A stretch of DNA of 64,000 nucleotides from Parasedimentitalea marina (lineage in GTDB: Bacteria; Pseudomonadota; Alphaproteobacteria; Rhodobacterales; Rhodobacteraceae). This document shows positions 18,253 through 26,995 of the stretch, in pieces. Below the pieces are notes generated by a model. It worked only from the letters and a program-made list of their open reading frames with translations. It did not search any database and was not told where the DNA came from. How positions within the stretch are numbered: the stretch's first letter is position 1; the number at the start of each line of letters is the position of its first letter. A program made the translations under genes and the position numbers. The stretch lies in NCBI RefSeq assembly GCF_004006175.1, contig NZ_CP033219.1:620001-684000 (forward strand), written 5' to 3'.

Positions 18253-18290
18253 AACCGGGGCGGGTTTGTTTGACCTGCTCCGGTTTTTTT
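18253..18290 (+). terminator. Terminator/attenuator hairpin after the dppA-like gene
   Basis: Starting with AACCGG at 18253 and ending in CCGGTT before a run of Ts at 18284-18290, the arms pair over about 13 bp with two G-T pairs. This has the form of a Rho-independent terminator. Placed inside the operon, it probably allows partial read-through to the permease genes 90 bp on. Confidence 0.8.
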
Positions 18291-18379
18291 CTACAAGACA
18301 TCTTAATGGCTATGCTTCCTGCTCGCTGGGGAGGAAGGCATGATGCCCAATAACAATACCCCCGGAAAGGTATGAAAGC

Positions 18380-19360
18380 ATGTTCGCTTACCTTGTGAAA
18401 CGCGTGTTTCAGGCCATCGCGGTGATGTTCGTCATCTCGTTGATCGGCTTTGCAATTCAGGACAATCTCGGCGACCCGCTGCGTGAGCTTGTCGGGCAAT
18501 CCGTAAGCGAAGAGGTTCGCCAAGAGCTACGCGACGAACTGGGACTGAATGACAGTTTCCTGACACAGTATCTGCGATTTGCGGGCAACGCATTGCAGGG
18601 TGACCTGGGGACCAGCTATTTTTTTAAAGAGCCAGCGCTTGATGTGATCCTCAAAAAGCTCCCGGCTACGATGGAGCTGGTTCTGGGGGCAACAATCATT
18701 ATTATCGGCCTGTCGATTCCAGTTGGTGTTTATACTGCCATCTACCCTAACACGATCCTCAGTCGGCTTATCATGGGCGTGTCGATCATTGGCATTTCAA
18801 TTCCAGTGTTTCTGACTGCGATCTTGATGATTTACGTCTTTTCCGTAGAGTATGGCTGGTTTCCTTCCTATGGGCGTGGCGAAATTGTACATGTCTTTGG
18901 GCCATGGGAAACAAACTTTGCCACTGTGGATGGCTGGATGCATATTCTGCTGCCCTCCGTAGCACTTGCCTCGATCATGTTGCCGCTGTTCGTGCGTTTG
19001 ATCCGGGCTGAAATGATGGAAGTGCTGCAAAGCGAATACGTTAAATATGCCAAGGCTAAGGGCATCAGACCTTGGCGTATCTACTTTGTTCATGCGCTCA
19101 AAAATACCTTACTGCCGGTGATTACCGTCGGTGGTGTGCAGATCGGAACGATGGTGGCTTATACTATCCTGACCGAAACCGTGTTTCAGTGGCCCGGCAT
19201 GGGCTTCATGTTCCTGGAAGCCGTGAACCGCGTCGATACGCCCCTCATTGTGGCCTACCTGATTGTCGTCGGGTTCATTTTTGTCATCACCAATACAGTC
19301 GTTGACCTGATCTATGGGCTGGTCAATCCCACTGTCAATCTTGCGAGGATGGGCGCATGA
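18380..19360 (+). CDS. Peptide ABC transporter permease (DppB-like)
   Basis: 326 residues, six membrane helices, with the N-terminal DppB/OppB signature (YLVKRVFQAI) and a periplasmic segment. The EAA-type coupling loop reads EYVKYAKAKGIRPWRIYFVHALKNTLLP. The C-terminal DTPLIVAYLIVVGFIFVITN is typical of the family. ATG at 18380 follows an AAAGG site. The stop overlaps the DppC-like gene by 4 bp (ATGA), so the two permease subunits are translationally coupled. They form the inner-membrane channel of the importer whose ATPases lie at 20307 and 21296. Confidence 0.94.
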   Translation: MFAYLVKRVFQAIAVMFVISLIGFAIQDNLGDPLRELVGQSVSEEVRQELRDELGLNDSFLTQYLRFAGNALQGDLGTSYFFKEPALDVILKKLPATMELVLGATIIIIGLSIPVGVYTAIYPNTILSRLIMGVSIIGISIPVFLTAILMIYVFSVEYGWFPSYGRGEIVHVFGPWETNFATVDGWMHILLPSVALASIMLPLFVRLIRAEMMEVLQSEYVKYAKAKGIRPWRIYFVHALKNTLLPVITVGGVQIGTMVAYTILTETVFQWPGMGFMFLEAVNRVDTPLIVAYLIVVGFIFVITNTVVDLIYGLVNPTVNLARMGA

Positions 19361-20301
19361 GCAGCCTGAGCACCCCAACGGAACCGTCGCGCTGGTCGCG
19401 GGTCTGGAATTCGAACATTGGCTACAGCTTCCGGCGCAACCCGGTCGCGATTGTGTCGCTGATGATCTTTCTGTTGATCGCGATCATGTCCATTTTCGCC
19501 CCGCTGATTGCACCATTCGATCCCTATGACCTCGGGCAGATCGACATTATGAATAGTGAATACCCTCCTCTCTGGGTGGATGGGGCCGATGCGCAGTTTA
19601 TCTTTGGCACCGATGATCAGGGACGTGATCTGTGGTCAACGATCCTCTACGGGACACGGCTTTCGTTGTTGATCGGTATTTGCGCCGTCGCATTGCAAGC
19701 ATTTCTGGGTATTTCGATTGGTCTGATTGCCGGCTATGTCGGTGGACGGACTGACAGCCTTCTGATGCGACTGGCTGATATTCAACTTTCGTTTTCGACG
19801 CTGATGGTGGCGATTATCTTCCTTGCCGTCACGCAGGCCATGTTTGGTTCTGAGACTTTCAACCAATATGCGATCTACTTCTTGATCGCAGTCATTGGCG
19901 TTGCCGAGTGGCCGCAGTATGCGCGTACTGTGCGCGCCACGGTGCTGGCTGAGAAAAAGAAAGAGTATGTCGACAGCGCCCGGGTGCTGGGGTTTGGCCC
20001 CGGCCGTATCATGGTTCGCCATATCCTTCCCAATTCGCTGTCACCAATCTTTGTGATTTCCACCGTTCAAGTGGCCAATGCGATCATTTCTGAGGCTTCG
20101 CTGTCTTTTCTGGGGCTGGGCATGCCGCCGAGCCAACCATCCCTTGGATCGCTGATTTCCTCGGGGTTTGACTACATCTTTTCGGGAAGCTGGTGGATCA
20201 CTGCCATCCCCGGCATCGTGCTGGTGGTTCTGGTTCTGGTGATCAATCTACTGGGTGACTGGCTGCGTGATGCCTTGAACCCCAAACTGTATAAAGGATA
20301 A
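19357..20301 (+). CDS. Peptide ABC transporter permease (DppC-like)
   Basis: 314 residues with the cytoplasmic N-terminal OppC-type segment (residues 1-35), then six helices. Family markers are FGTDDQGRDLWSTILYGTR (about 81-99) after the first helix, and the coupling loop KEYVDSARVLGFGPGRIMVRHILP. SEASLSFLGLG near the C-terminus is strongly conserved in DppC/OppC. It pairs with the DppB-like permease through an ATGA overlap and precedes the first ATPase by 5 bp. Confidence 0.94.
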   Translation: MSSLSTPTEPSRWSRVWNSNIGYSFRRNPVAIVSLMIFLLIAIMSIFAPLIAPFDPYDLGQIDIMNSEYPPLWVDGADAQFIFGTDDQGRDLWSTILYGTRLSLLIGICAVALQAFLGISIGLIAGYVGGRTDSLLMRLADIQLSFSTLMVAIIFLAVTQAMFGSETFNQYAIYFLIAVIGVAEWPQYARTVRATVLAEKKKEYVDSARVLGFGPGRIMVRHILPNSLSPIFVISTVQVANAIISEASLSFLGLGMPPSQPSLGSLISSGFDYIFSGSWWITAIPGIVLVVLVLVINLLGDWLRDALNPKLYKG

Positions 20302-20306
20302 GCACG

Positions 20307-21299
20307 ATGTCCTTGCTTTCTGTACGCGACCTGAGCGTAAAATTCGCCATGCGCGACAATACTGTGACTGCCCTGAATCAGATCAGTTTTGATCTGGCCA
20401 AGGGCGAACGCCTGGGCATTGTCGGAGAATCCGGCGCCGGTAAATCCATCACTGGGTTTGCACTGATGAACCTGCTTAGCCGTCCTGGGTTTATAGATTC
20501 AGGCAAGATCACGTTTCTGGGCGAGGACATCGTCCAGATGCCCGAGGCCAAGATGCGCAACATCCGCGGCAACAAGATGGCGATGATTTTTCAGGATCCG
20601 ATGGTTACTCTGAACCCGGTTTTGACCATCGGTCAGCAGATGGTCGAAACCTTGATGGCTCACCGCAAGTTGAGTAAGGCTGAGGCCAAGCAGATTGCGA
20701 TTGTTAAGTTGCGCGAAGTCTATATTCCGTCGCCCGAGGATCGTCTCGACCAATACCCGCACGAGTTATCAGGCGGGATGCGGCAACGGATTGTCATTGC
20801 CATTGCCCTGTTGCTGGATCCACAATTGATCATCGCGGATGAACCAACCACAGCCTTGGATGTGACCATTCAGGCCGACATCATGGAGCTGTTGTTGGAG
20901 TTATGCCAATCCAATAAGGTCGGGTTGATTTTGATCACCCACGACCTGGGCGTTGTCAGTCAGATGACCGAACGCACTCTGGTGATGTATGCGGGCCGAA
21001 TTATCGAAGCCGGACGCACGCGTGAGATCATTAATGATCCACAGCACCCCTATACTCAGGGGTTGATCAATGCCCTGCCTCAACAGACCAAACCTGGTCA
21101 GCGGTTGAAACAGATTCCCGGCAGCATGCCCTCCCTGACAGCCATTCCCAAGGGCTGCCCATTCAGCCCACGTTGTGAATTCGTACAAGACCATTGCCTC
21201 ATCGACGCACCCGAGACAGTGCAGTATGCCAATGTCGAGGTTGCCTGCCATGAAGTTAACCGGCTGCACAATGACAAAGCCGAGGAGATCAAGGCATGA
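20307..21299 (+). CDS. Peptide ABC transporter ATP-binding protein (DppD-like)
   Basis: 330 residues. Walker A GESGAGKS (about 38-45), signature LSGGMRQR, Walker B LIIADEPTTALD and switch HD in THDLGVV. The C-terminal oligopeptide-transporter extension carries the Cys set (GCPFSPRCEF, DHC, ACHE) that in DppD-type ATPases can bind an iron-sulfur cluster. It overlaps the DppF-like gene by 4 bp. It acts as one half of the heterodimeric ATPase for the transporter. Confidence 0.94.
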   Translation: MSLLSVRDLSVKFAMRDNTVTALNQISFDLAKGERLGIVGESGAGKSITGFALMNLLSRPGFIDSGKITFLGEDIVQMPEAKMRNIRGNKMAMIFQDPMVTLNPVLTIGQQMVETLMAHRKLSKAEAKQIAIVKLREVYIPSPEDRLDQYPHELSGGMRQRIVIAIALLLDPQLIIADEPTTALDVTIQADIMELLLELCQSNKVGLILITHDLGVVSQMTERTLVMYAGRIIEAGRTREIINDPQHPYTQGLINALPQQTKPGQRLKQIPGSMPSLTAIPKGCPFSPRCEFVQDHCLIDAPETVQYANVEVACHEVNRLHNDKAEEIKA

Positions 21300-22318
21300 A
21301 GACCCCTCAGCCTTTGTTAGAAATTCGCAACCTTGAAAAACGCTTCGAACTTGACCGCGGATTTCTTGAAACGCTTAAATTCCGTGGCGGCAAGTTCGTG
21401 CAGGAAAAGCGCGCGGTTCATGCGGTCAACAATATCTCTCTGCAAGTGGCAGCCGGAGAGGCCCTCTGTGTTGTTGGCGAGAGTGGTTGCGGAAAATCTA
21501 CGGTTGCGCGGCTGATCGCCGGGTTGTTAAGCCCAAGCGCCGGCGAAATTCATTATGATGGTCAACGTATCGACAACCGATCACGTCGGGCCCTGATGCC
21601 GCTGCGCAAAAAGATGCAGATGATTTTTCAGAATCCATATGCATCTTTGAACCCTCGCATGACCATCCAGCAGGCGCTTGAAGAGCCCGTGCGATATCAT
21701 AATCCGTCCCTGTCACGTGGTGAATTGCGCGATAAAGTTGCCGAGGTTATGCGGGCCGTTGGGGTGGATCCTAGCTGGTCCAGCCGTTACCCGCATGAAT
21801 TCTCTGGCGGTCAACGACAACGGATTGCAATTGCGCGTGCGCTGACAGTAGATCCTGAATTCATCATTGCGGATGAGCCGATCTCAGCACTGGATGTTTC
21901 GATTCAAGCACAGGTTCTGAATCTGATGCTGGAGGCCAAGGATCAGCGCGGCCTTACCTATCTGTTCATCACCCATGACCTGAGTGTTGTGCAGCATTTT
22001 GGTACAAAAGTTGCGGTGCTCTATTTGGGGTCGGTTTGCGAGTTGTCCGACACGGCGACGTTGTTTGAAAATCCCAAGCATCCCTATACACGTGCCTTGC
22101 TTTCGGCAGTGCCACAGTTGAAAGATGATCACCCAAATCATATAAGATTGCGGGGCGAAATTCCGACACCGATCAACATGCCGAAAGGGTGCCCGTTTGA
22201 AAGCCGTTGTGCGCATGCCAATAGCCGTTGCTCGGCCGAGCAGCCACGCCCCCTACAACAGCCTGATGGGGCGCTGGTTGCTTGCCACGCGGTCGAAGAA
22301 GGGCGTTTGGACGGGTAA
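21296..22318 (+). CDS. Peptide ABC transporter ATP-binding protein (DppF-like)
   Basis: 340 residues. Walker A GESGCGKS, signature FSGGQRQR, Walker B FIIADEPISALD and the switch His in THDLSVV. The C-terminus has the paired-ATPase Cys region (GCPFESRCAHANSRC). An N-terminal extension relative to DppD (residues 15-40, rich in Lys/Phe) is common in DppF/OppF. Partner of the DppD-like ATPase, which it overlaps. The LysR gene starts 12 bp downstream on the same strand and is therefore probably in the same transcript. Confidence 0.94.
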   Translation: MKTPQPLLEIRNLEKRFELDRGFLETLKFRGGKFVQEKRAVHAVNNISLQVAAGEALCVVGESGCGKSTVARLIAGLLSPSAGEIHYDGQRIDNRSRRALMPLRKKMQMIFQNPYASLNPRMTIQQALEEPVRYHNPSLSRGELRDKVAEVMRAVGVDPSWSSRYPHEFSGGQRQRIAIARALTVDPEFIIADEPISALDVSIQAQVLNLMLEAKDQRGLTYLFITHDLSVVQHFGTKVAVLYLGSVCELSDTATLFENPKHPYTRALLSAVPQLKDDHPNHIRLRGEIPTPINMPKGCPFESRCAHANSRCSAEQPRPLQQPDGALVACHAVEEGRLDG

Positions 22319-22330
22319 TCGCCTGGACAT

Positions 22331-23272
22331 GTGGAACGGAATGACAAATTGGATATAGCCTGGCTTAGAGACTTTGAGGCTTTGGTCGCGCAGAAGAATT
22401 TCTCGCGGGCGGCGGAGGAACGCAATGTCAGCCAACCTGCGTTCTCGCGACGTATACGCTCGCTTGAAGAGGAGTTTGGTGTCAAGCTGATCAACCGCCA
22501 AACCTTGCCCTTGTCTCTGACACCTGCGGGCGAGGTTTTCCTGGCTCAATCTCGCATCATGTTGCGCACCTACGAAGAAACGCTTGAGCGCTGTCAGATC
22601 ATTGATGCAGCGGGCGAAAATGTCATTCGGTTTGCGACCTCCCAATCGCTTTATATGACCCATTTCAAAACTCATATCGCCCCGCTGGTGGAAAGAGGTG
22701 GCCTTGAGATCGACCTGAACTCTACAGGCTGGGCCGCTGATCAATTCGTTTCCGCATTGCAGCAGCGGTATTGCGATGTGATCTTGACCTATTGGCACCC
22801 TTCGATGGATGCGCTCGCCCCATTGGGGCTGGGCAATTGCGACTTCATCACCTTGACCGAAGATTCCTTCTTGCCGGTATCAAAAAATGGGGCAAACGGG
22901 CCTCTGCACACACTGAAGAGTGACAATAAAAAACCAATTTCGCTTTTGTCTTACGGCACGGTTTCGGCGCTGCGTTCTGTGGTTGAGTATGCATTGCGGC
23001 AGCAAATCGACGGCCCCAAAATGCTGGTGGTAAACCAAAGCGCTCTGGCCATTTCGGTCAAAGCGATGATCATGGAGGGATTTGGTCTGGGCTGGCTGCC
23101 GCAAGAATTATGCAAGACTGAGCTGGCGGATGGGCGGATGAAAGTTGTCGGCGGGAAAGAGTATGCCCATCATCTGGAAATCCGTCTGTACCGGGACAAA
23201 GAAAACACAAAACCGACCCTGAACAGGCTGTGGCGTGACATGCAGGCCCTGTCACACAAAAGCACAGATTGA
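22331..23272 (+). CDS. LysR-family transcriptional regulator
   Basis: 313 residues. An N-terminal winged HTH (about residues 8-67) with FSRAAEERNVSQPAFSRRIRSLEEEFGVKLINR is followed by a LysR substrate-binding domain. The start is GTG at 22331; no in-frame ATG exists nearby. Being 12 bp downstream of the DppF-like gene suggests it regulates that transporter, perhaps at the inverted repeat at 16429-16464. Its inducer is not deducible. It ends convergently with rtcB, 38 bp away. Confidence 0.9.
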   Translation: MERNDKLDIAWLRDFEALVAQKNFSRAAEERNVSQPAFSRRIRSLEEEFGVKLINRQTLPLSLTPAGEVFLAQSRIMLRTYEETLERCQIIDAAGENVIRFATSQSLYMTHFKTHIAPLVERGGLEIDLNSTGWAADQFVSALQQRYCDVILTYWHPSMDALAPLGLGNCDFITLTEDSFLPVSKNGANGPLHTLKSDNKKPISLLSYGTVSALRSVVEYALRQQIDGPKMLVVNQSALAISVKAMIMEGFGLGWLPQELCKTELADGRMKVVGGKEYAHHLEIRLYRDKENTKPTLNRLWRDMQALSHKSTD

Positions 23273-23278
23273 CCATCA

Positions 23279-23300
23279 GCCTCGCCCTTACGGGCAAGGC
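23279..23300. terminator. Hairpin between convergent lysR and rtcB
   Basis: GCCT-c-GCCC (23279-23287) pairs with GGGC-a-AGGC (23292-23300) with one mismatch and a 4-base loop in the 38-bp convergent gap. It is GC-rich but has only a short pyrimidine tail, so it is a probable bidirectional terminator. Confidence 0.5.
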
Positions 23301-23310
23301 CAGGTCTTTC

Positions 23311-24723
23311 CTACCGAACACCCCGAGGGCGCCGAATGAAGCGGGGCATTTGACCTGCCATGATGCAACCGTATGGGTCGATCCAGTCCTCAACTTCGGC
23401 CAAGCCGTAGCTCTCGATTTGCGCGACCACGGCCTGCGCTGGTTTATAGCTGGACGGCAGCTCTGATGCATCCACCTGGCCGCTGTAAAACCGTACATCA
23501 AGCCCCTTTGTTTCTGCGATCAACGCTTCGTCCGCAGTGGTCGTTCCAAGCCTGCGCATATGTTCGGTGCGTGACCAGTTACGCCCTGCACCATGAGGGC
23601 TGAATCCCAAGGCATGTGGCGCATCTGTCCCGCGCACAATCAGGATCGGCTCCGCCATGTTAAGCGGGATGATCGTGCGGCCCGCCGCGTCCGCATCTGA
23701 TGCGAAATCGCTCCAAGCGGGTGTCGCGCCTTTGCCATGCAGATAGGTCTCCCCGCGACGAAACACAAAGTTATGCTCATTCCAGAAGCGCTCACCGGAG
23801 CTGGCTCCTGCGGCCTCCATCGTCGCCTGGTGAATGGAATTGTGGTTGGTCTTGGTCCACTTTCGGATCAACTGCAAGGCCTGCCAATAGGCGCGCCCGT
23901 CCTCGCTGTCAGCTGGAATCCATGCATTCTGCTTGAGCGTTTTTCGCGAATGAAGTCGACGATATTTTTCGGCAACCTCCATCCCGGCCTTGTAAAGCTT
24001 TGCACCTGGGCCACGTGATCCGTGATGCGTGACAAGCATCGTTTTCCCCGTGCGCCGGGATGTGCCCACGAACAGGAAATGGTTTCCGTCGCCCTGCGTG
24101 CCCATATGCTCCTGTACTGCGCGGATGGTTTTGGCATTGTTCAAAAACGGGTTGGCACGCATTGCATCAAGCAAGTCCAGTGACACCGTAAAACGTTGGC
24201 CTTGTTTACGCCCTCCTGGCCCGAAATGCGTGACCTTTTGGGCCGCATCAAGAATGGTTTTCGGGTCAGTATCGCCAAGATCGGTGAGCATAAGTGAACA
24301 ACAAATATCCGCCGAATGCATGCCGGGATGAATGGCATTATGCGCAGCGACGACACCGCCGACCGGGATCGTCCCAATGGGCCCTGCCGGGCAGGCATCG
24401 GGCATGATGGCACCGCCGATAACAGTGGGCGTACGCATCACAGCGCGCATAGTTTCGCGTACCTTTTCAAGGTTAGCCACTTCGTCGTCATCGGCAGGCG
24501 TCAGATTTTCATGGAACCCAATTGCGCCCTCTTCATGCAGTTCAATCTGTGGTGGCCGCACTGGAATTTCGGACGCCAACTCAGCACGGATCGCGCTCAT
24601 GTCGTGCCCCGCTACGTGCAGCTCGTTTGCGCGGTTCAACAGCGCTGGAAATTGAGCCCCTGGGGTGTGCCCCCACTGTTTCAATTCTCTACCTGTAATC
24701 GGTTTGATTGCGAGGTCTTCCAT
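23311..24723 (-). CDS. rtcB: RNA-splicing ligase RtcB
   Basis: 470-residue RtcB-family ligase that joins 2',3'-cyclic-phosphate or 3'-phosphate RNA ends to 5'-OH ends using GTP and Mn2+. Visible active-site elements are D139 with C141/C142 (HSADICCSL), GDGNHF (211-216), HHGSRG (233-238), EHN (316-318), and the guanylylated His in HGAGRNWSR (H377). The family's usual C-terminal Gly is followed here by a PRFIRRPRGVR extension. No rtcA or archease gene is adjacent. Ribosome site AAAGGA. It is divergent from its presumed activator rtcR, 290 bp away, and preceded by a structured leader. Confidence 0.95.
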   Translation of the reverse strand: MEDLAIKPITGRELKQWGHTPGAQFPALLNRANELHVAGHDMSAIRAELASEIPVRPPQIELHEEGAIGFHENLTPADDDEVANLEKVRETMRAVMRTPTVIGGAIMPDACPAGPIGTIPVGGVVAAHNAIHPGMHSADICCSLMLTDLGDTDPKTILDAAQKVTHFGPGGRKQGQRFTVSLDLLDAMRANPFLNNAKTIRAVQEHMGTQGDGNHFLFVGTSRRTGKTMLVTHHGSRGPGAKLYKAGMEVAEKYRRLHSRKTLKQNAWIPADSEDGRAYWQALQLIRKWTKTNHNSIHQATMEAAGASSGERFWNEHNFVFRRGETYLHGKGATPAWSDFASDADAAGRTIIPLNMAEPILIVRGTDAPHALGFSPHGAGRNWSRTEHMRRLGTTTADEALIAETKGLDVRFYSGQVDASELPSSYKPAQAVVAQIESYGLAEVEDWIDPYGCIMAGQMPRFIRRPRGVR

Positions 24724-24766
24724 TTAATTTCCTTTGGTCAATAGTCCCACGAAGAGTGACAATATG

Positions 24767-24880
24767 TGGTGGCGAGACGGCGGAGGTTTGAACACCACAT
24801 TGCCGTCTCGCCGTTTCTCCGGACGCGTATTCGTCCGTTTCCTTCGCTTTATCAGTGCGATGAGACAGGTTTAGCGAAGG
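24767..24880 (-). ncRNA. Candidate structured RNA/leader upstream of rtcB (three hairpins, tRNA-like end)
   Basis: Read on the minus strand, three stem-loops follow one another. CCTTCGCT/AGCGAAGG (24880-24873 with 24848-24841) is an 8-bp stem; CGGACG/CGTCCG (24837-24832 with 24825-24820) is 6 bp; GGCGAGACGGC/GCCGTCTCGCC (24812-24802 with 24781-24771) is an 11-bp perfect stem. The last loop contains GTTCAAACC, resembling a T-arm loop, and the stem is followed at once by ACCA, like a discriminator base plus CCA. Some rtc operons are known to carry Y RNA/tRNA-like RNAs (YrlA in Salmonella). Whether this is a separate RNA or an mRNA leader is not known. Confidence 0.5.
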
Positions 24881-24970
24881 TTTCTCTGCCGCTCAAAATT
24901 TTCGAAAAATCCACCAAGTGATTGATAACCAATTACTTATCTGGGCGTTGCATAAAGATTGAAGGTAAAA

Positions 24971-24990
24971 TACGATACAAAAATATCGTA
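24971..24990. promoter_or_regulatory. Perfect inverted repeat upstream of rtcR
   Basis: TACGATA (24971-24977) and TATCGTA (24984-24990) are perfect 7-bp arms around a 6-base spacer in an A/T-rich stretch, 24 bp before the rtcR start. This could be an enhancer site for RtcR acting on the divergent rtcB promoter, or an rtcR operator (inference). Confidence 0.5.
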
Positions 24991-25013
24991 AGTTATTATT
25001 ATGGATCGCACGG

Positions 25014-26576
25014 ATGAGAAATGTTGTTCTCGGCTTCCTCGGTACCCAGCTCGACAGTGGAAAACGTCGCGGCTGGAAACCCACAGTCAGTCTTTGCCAA
25101 GAAGACGGGTTCGAGGTGGATCGATATGAATTGATCTTTGACTCCAAATTTTCGCGCCTCGCCCACAATGTCAAAGCAGATATTGAAGCCGTTTCCCCTG
25201 AAACAGAAGTTGTCCTAAACCGAATGGATATGGACGATCCGTGGGATCTTGGTGAAACCTACGCCAAGCTTTTTGACTTTGCCAAAGACTATGGCTTCGA
25301 TGAAGACCGCGAACGGTATCATATCCACCTCACCACAGGGACGCACATCGGACAAATCTGTTGGTTTCTACTTTCAGAATCGCGTCACATCCCAGCTGCC
25401 TTGATCCAGACCGGCCCTCCGCGCGACAAAGGCGGACGTGGCACGTTTGATTTAATTGACTTGGATCTGCGCCAGTTCGACGCCCTGCAGCAGCGGTTTG
25501 ATCAACAGTCGCGTGAATACGGTGAGATTTTGAAAGGCGGGATCGAAACCAAAAATGAAACCTACAACCAAATTATCGACCAAATCGAACAGGTCTCCAG
25601 CGTATCTGATGAACCCATTTTACTTCAGGGGGAAACCGGCACCGGAAAAACCGAGCTCGCGCAGCGGATTTACGAACTGAAGCTCCAGCGCCATCGTATC
25701 AAAGGTCGACTTGTTCACGTGAACTGCGCGACGCTTATCGGCGGCACCGCGACGGCAACCCTTTTTGGGCAACGGCGCAGTTTTACGGGTCAGGCAGGAA
25801 CCGAACGGACGGGCCTTCTACGCGAGGCCGACGGCGGTGTGCTGTTCCTTGATGAAATCGACATGTTGGGCCTAGAAGAACAGGCGTTGCTGCTCCATGC
25901 GATAGAAACAGGGCGCTATTATCCGCTTGGATCAGATAGTGAGATTACAAGCCGTTTTCATATCATCGCTGGGGCCTCGAGTAATCTTACCGAGCGTGTG
26001 GCGGCGGGTGAATTTCGTTTGGATCTTTTGGTGCGTCTGAATTTCTGGTCTTTTCAGTTGCCTCCACTGCGGGCACGCCGGGAAGACATCCAAGACAACC
26101 TACGGTACGAACTACGACGTGCTGAAAAGAGACTTGGCATTCGGGTCGGATTTAATGCCGATGCGGCAGAGGCCTGGTTGCGGTTTGCCCGCGCTCCCAG
26201 CACGTTGTGGCCAGGTAATTTTCGCGACTTTGGCGGCGCTGTCCTGCGTTTGTGTACCCTCGCTCCACGAGGGCGTATCACGCGCGCGCAAGTCCAAGAG
26301 GAAATAGATCGGCTACTGCACCGCTGGCAATCGTCGAACACGGACCCCAATGCTCAATTGATCGCGCAGTACGTAACCAAGCCTTTGGATTCATTTGATA
26401 TCCCGCAGCTGGCGCAGGTCATTCGAACATGCAAAACCTCCTCTTCCATAAGTGAGGCCGGAAGGACTTTGTTTGCCGTATCTCGGGAAGAGCGAGCAAG
26501 CCGGAATGACGCAGATCGCCTTCGCAAGTATTTGGCGAAGTTCGATTTGAAGTGGACGGATTTTTCCAGTTCCTAA
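25014..26576 (+). CDS. rtcR: RNA repair transcriptional activator RtcR
   Basis: 520 residues. The N-terminal CARF-like domain (1-180) has the ligand-loop motif HLTTGTH (105-111). The sigma-54 AAA+ domain has Walker A GETGTGKT (206-213), a GAFTGA-equivalent loop RRSFTGQ (254-260) and Walker B VLFLDEID (276-283). A C-terminal DNA-binding region follows (SSSISEAGRTLFAVS). In characterised systems the CARF domain senses RNA ends bearing 2',3'-cyclic phosphate and RtcR then drives rtcBA from a sigma-54 promoter. The GAFTGA loop is altered (R-S-F-T-G-Q), as in other RtcR proteins I recall only loosely. Confidence 0.95.
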   Translation: MRNVVLGFLGTQLDSGKRRGWKPTVSLCQEDGFEVDRYELIFDSKFSRLAHNVKADIEAVSPETEVVLNRMDMDDPWDLGETYAKLFDFAKDYGFDEDRERYHIHLTTGTHIGQICWFLLSESRHIPAALIQTGPPRDKGGRGTFDLIDLDLRQFDALQQRFDQQSREYGEILKGGIETKNETYNQIIDQIEQVSSVSDEPILLQGETGTGKTELAQRIYELKLQRHRIKGRLVHVNCATLIGGTATATLFGQRRSFTGQAGTERTGLLREADGGVLFLDEIDMLGLEEQALLLHAIETGRYYPLGSDSEITSRFHIIAGASSNLTERVAAGEFRLDLLVRLNFWSFQLPPLRARREDIQDNLRYELRRAEKRLGIRVGFNADAAEAWLRFARAPSTLWPGNFRDFGGAVLRLCTLAPRGRITRAQVQEEIDRLLHRWQSSNTDPNAQLIAQYVTKPLDSFDIPQLAQVIRTCKTSSSISEAGRTLFAVSREERASRNDADRLRKYLAKFDLKWTDFSSS

Positions 26577-26995
26577 GACAGGGGCTCGATGAAGGACGTT
26601 CCGGAAAACACTGGTAACGCCAAAGGCTACGCATGGACTATCAGGCCGCTTTGGCACGACCACTAAACCGTTGTTTTGAACCTGCCCATACTTTGTCTTC
26701 ACTTGAAAAAGTTGGGGGTGATGGTGGCTTGAACTGCTGCAATTTATGGGTGTTCTCAGATGGCCTTGATCCCAGCGACCCATCTCCCAGCGGCTTCACT
26801 CCTTTGGAAACTTGGGGAGAATGAGGGGCAGGGGACTTCAGGGTCGTTAAGGCGGGTCGGTTTCTAAAAGCGCTGATTTATTCTCAGCTTGGCGGATCAG
26901 CCCCGCTTTAGTGTTCCGGGCATTGTATCAGAATGTTTTGTGGAAACGGAAAACCATGCCAGACTGCCTGCATTGGATCAAAAGGAGATTGGCAA
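26577..26995. other. Gene-poor gap after rtcR
   Basis: About 420 bp without a convincing gene. A 63-codon ORF at 26633-26824 lacks a ribosome site and resembles nothing I know. No clear terminator hairpin or sigma-54 GG-N10-GC element was found near the following gene. The only regulatory mark seen is the AAAGGAG ribosome site at 26981-26987. Confidence 0.5.

Noticed and set aside
26633..26824. 63-codon ORF in the gap after rtcR
   Set aside because: No ribosome site, odd composition and no recognisable motif; treated as non-coding.
26880..26935. Sigma-54-like TTGGCGG...CCGC element before the DUF900 hydrolase
   Set aside because: The GG to GC spacing is 12 rather than 10 bases (9 from the second GG), so it does not fit a -24/-12 promoter.
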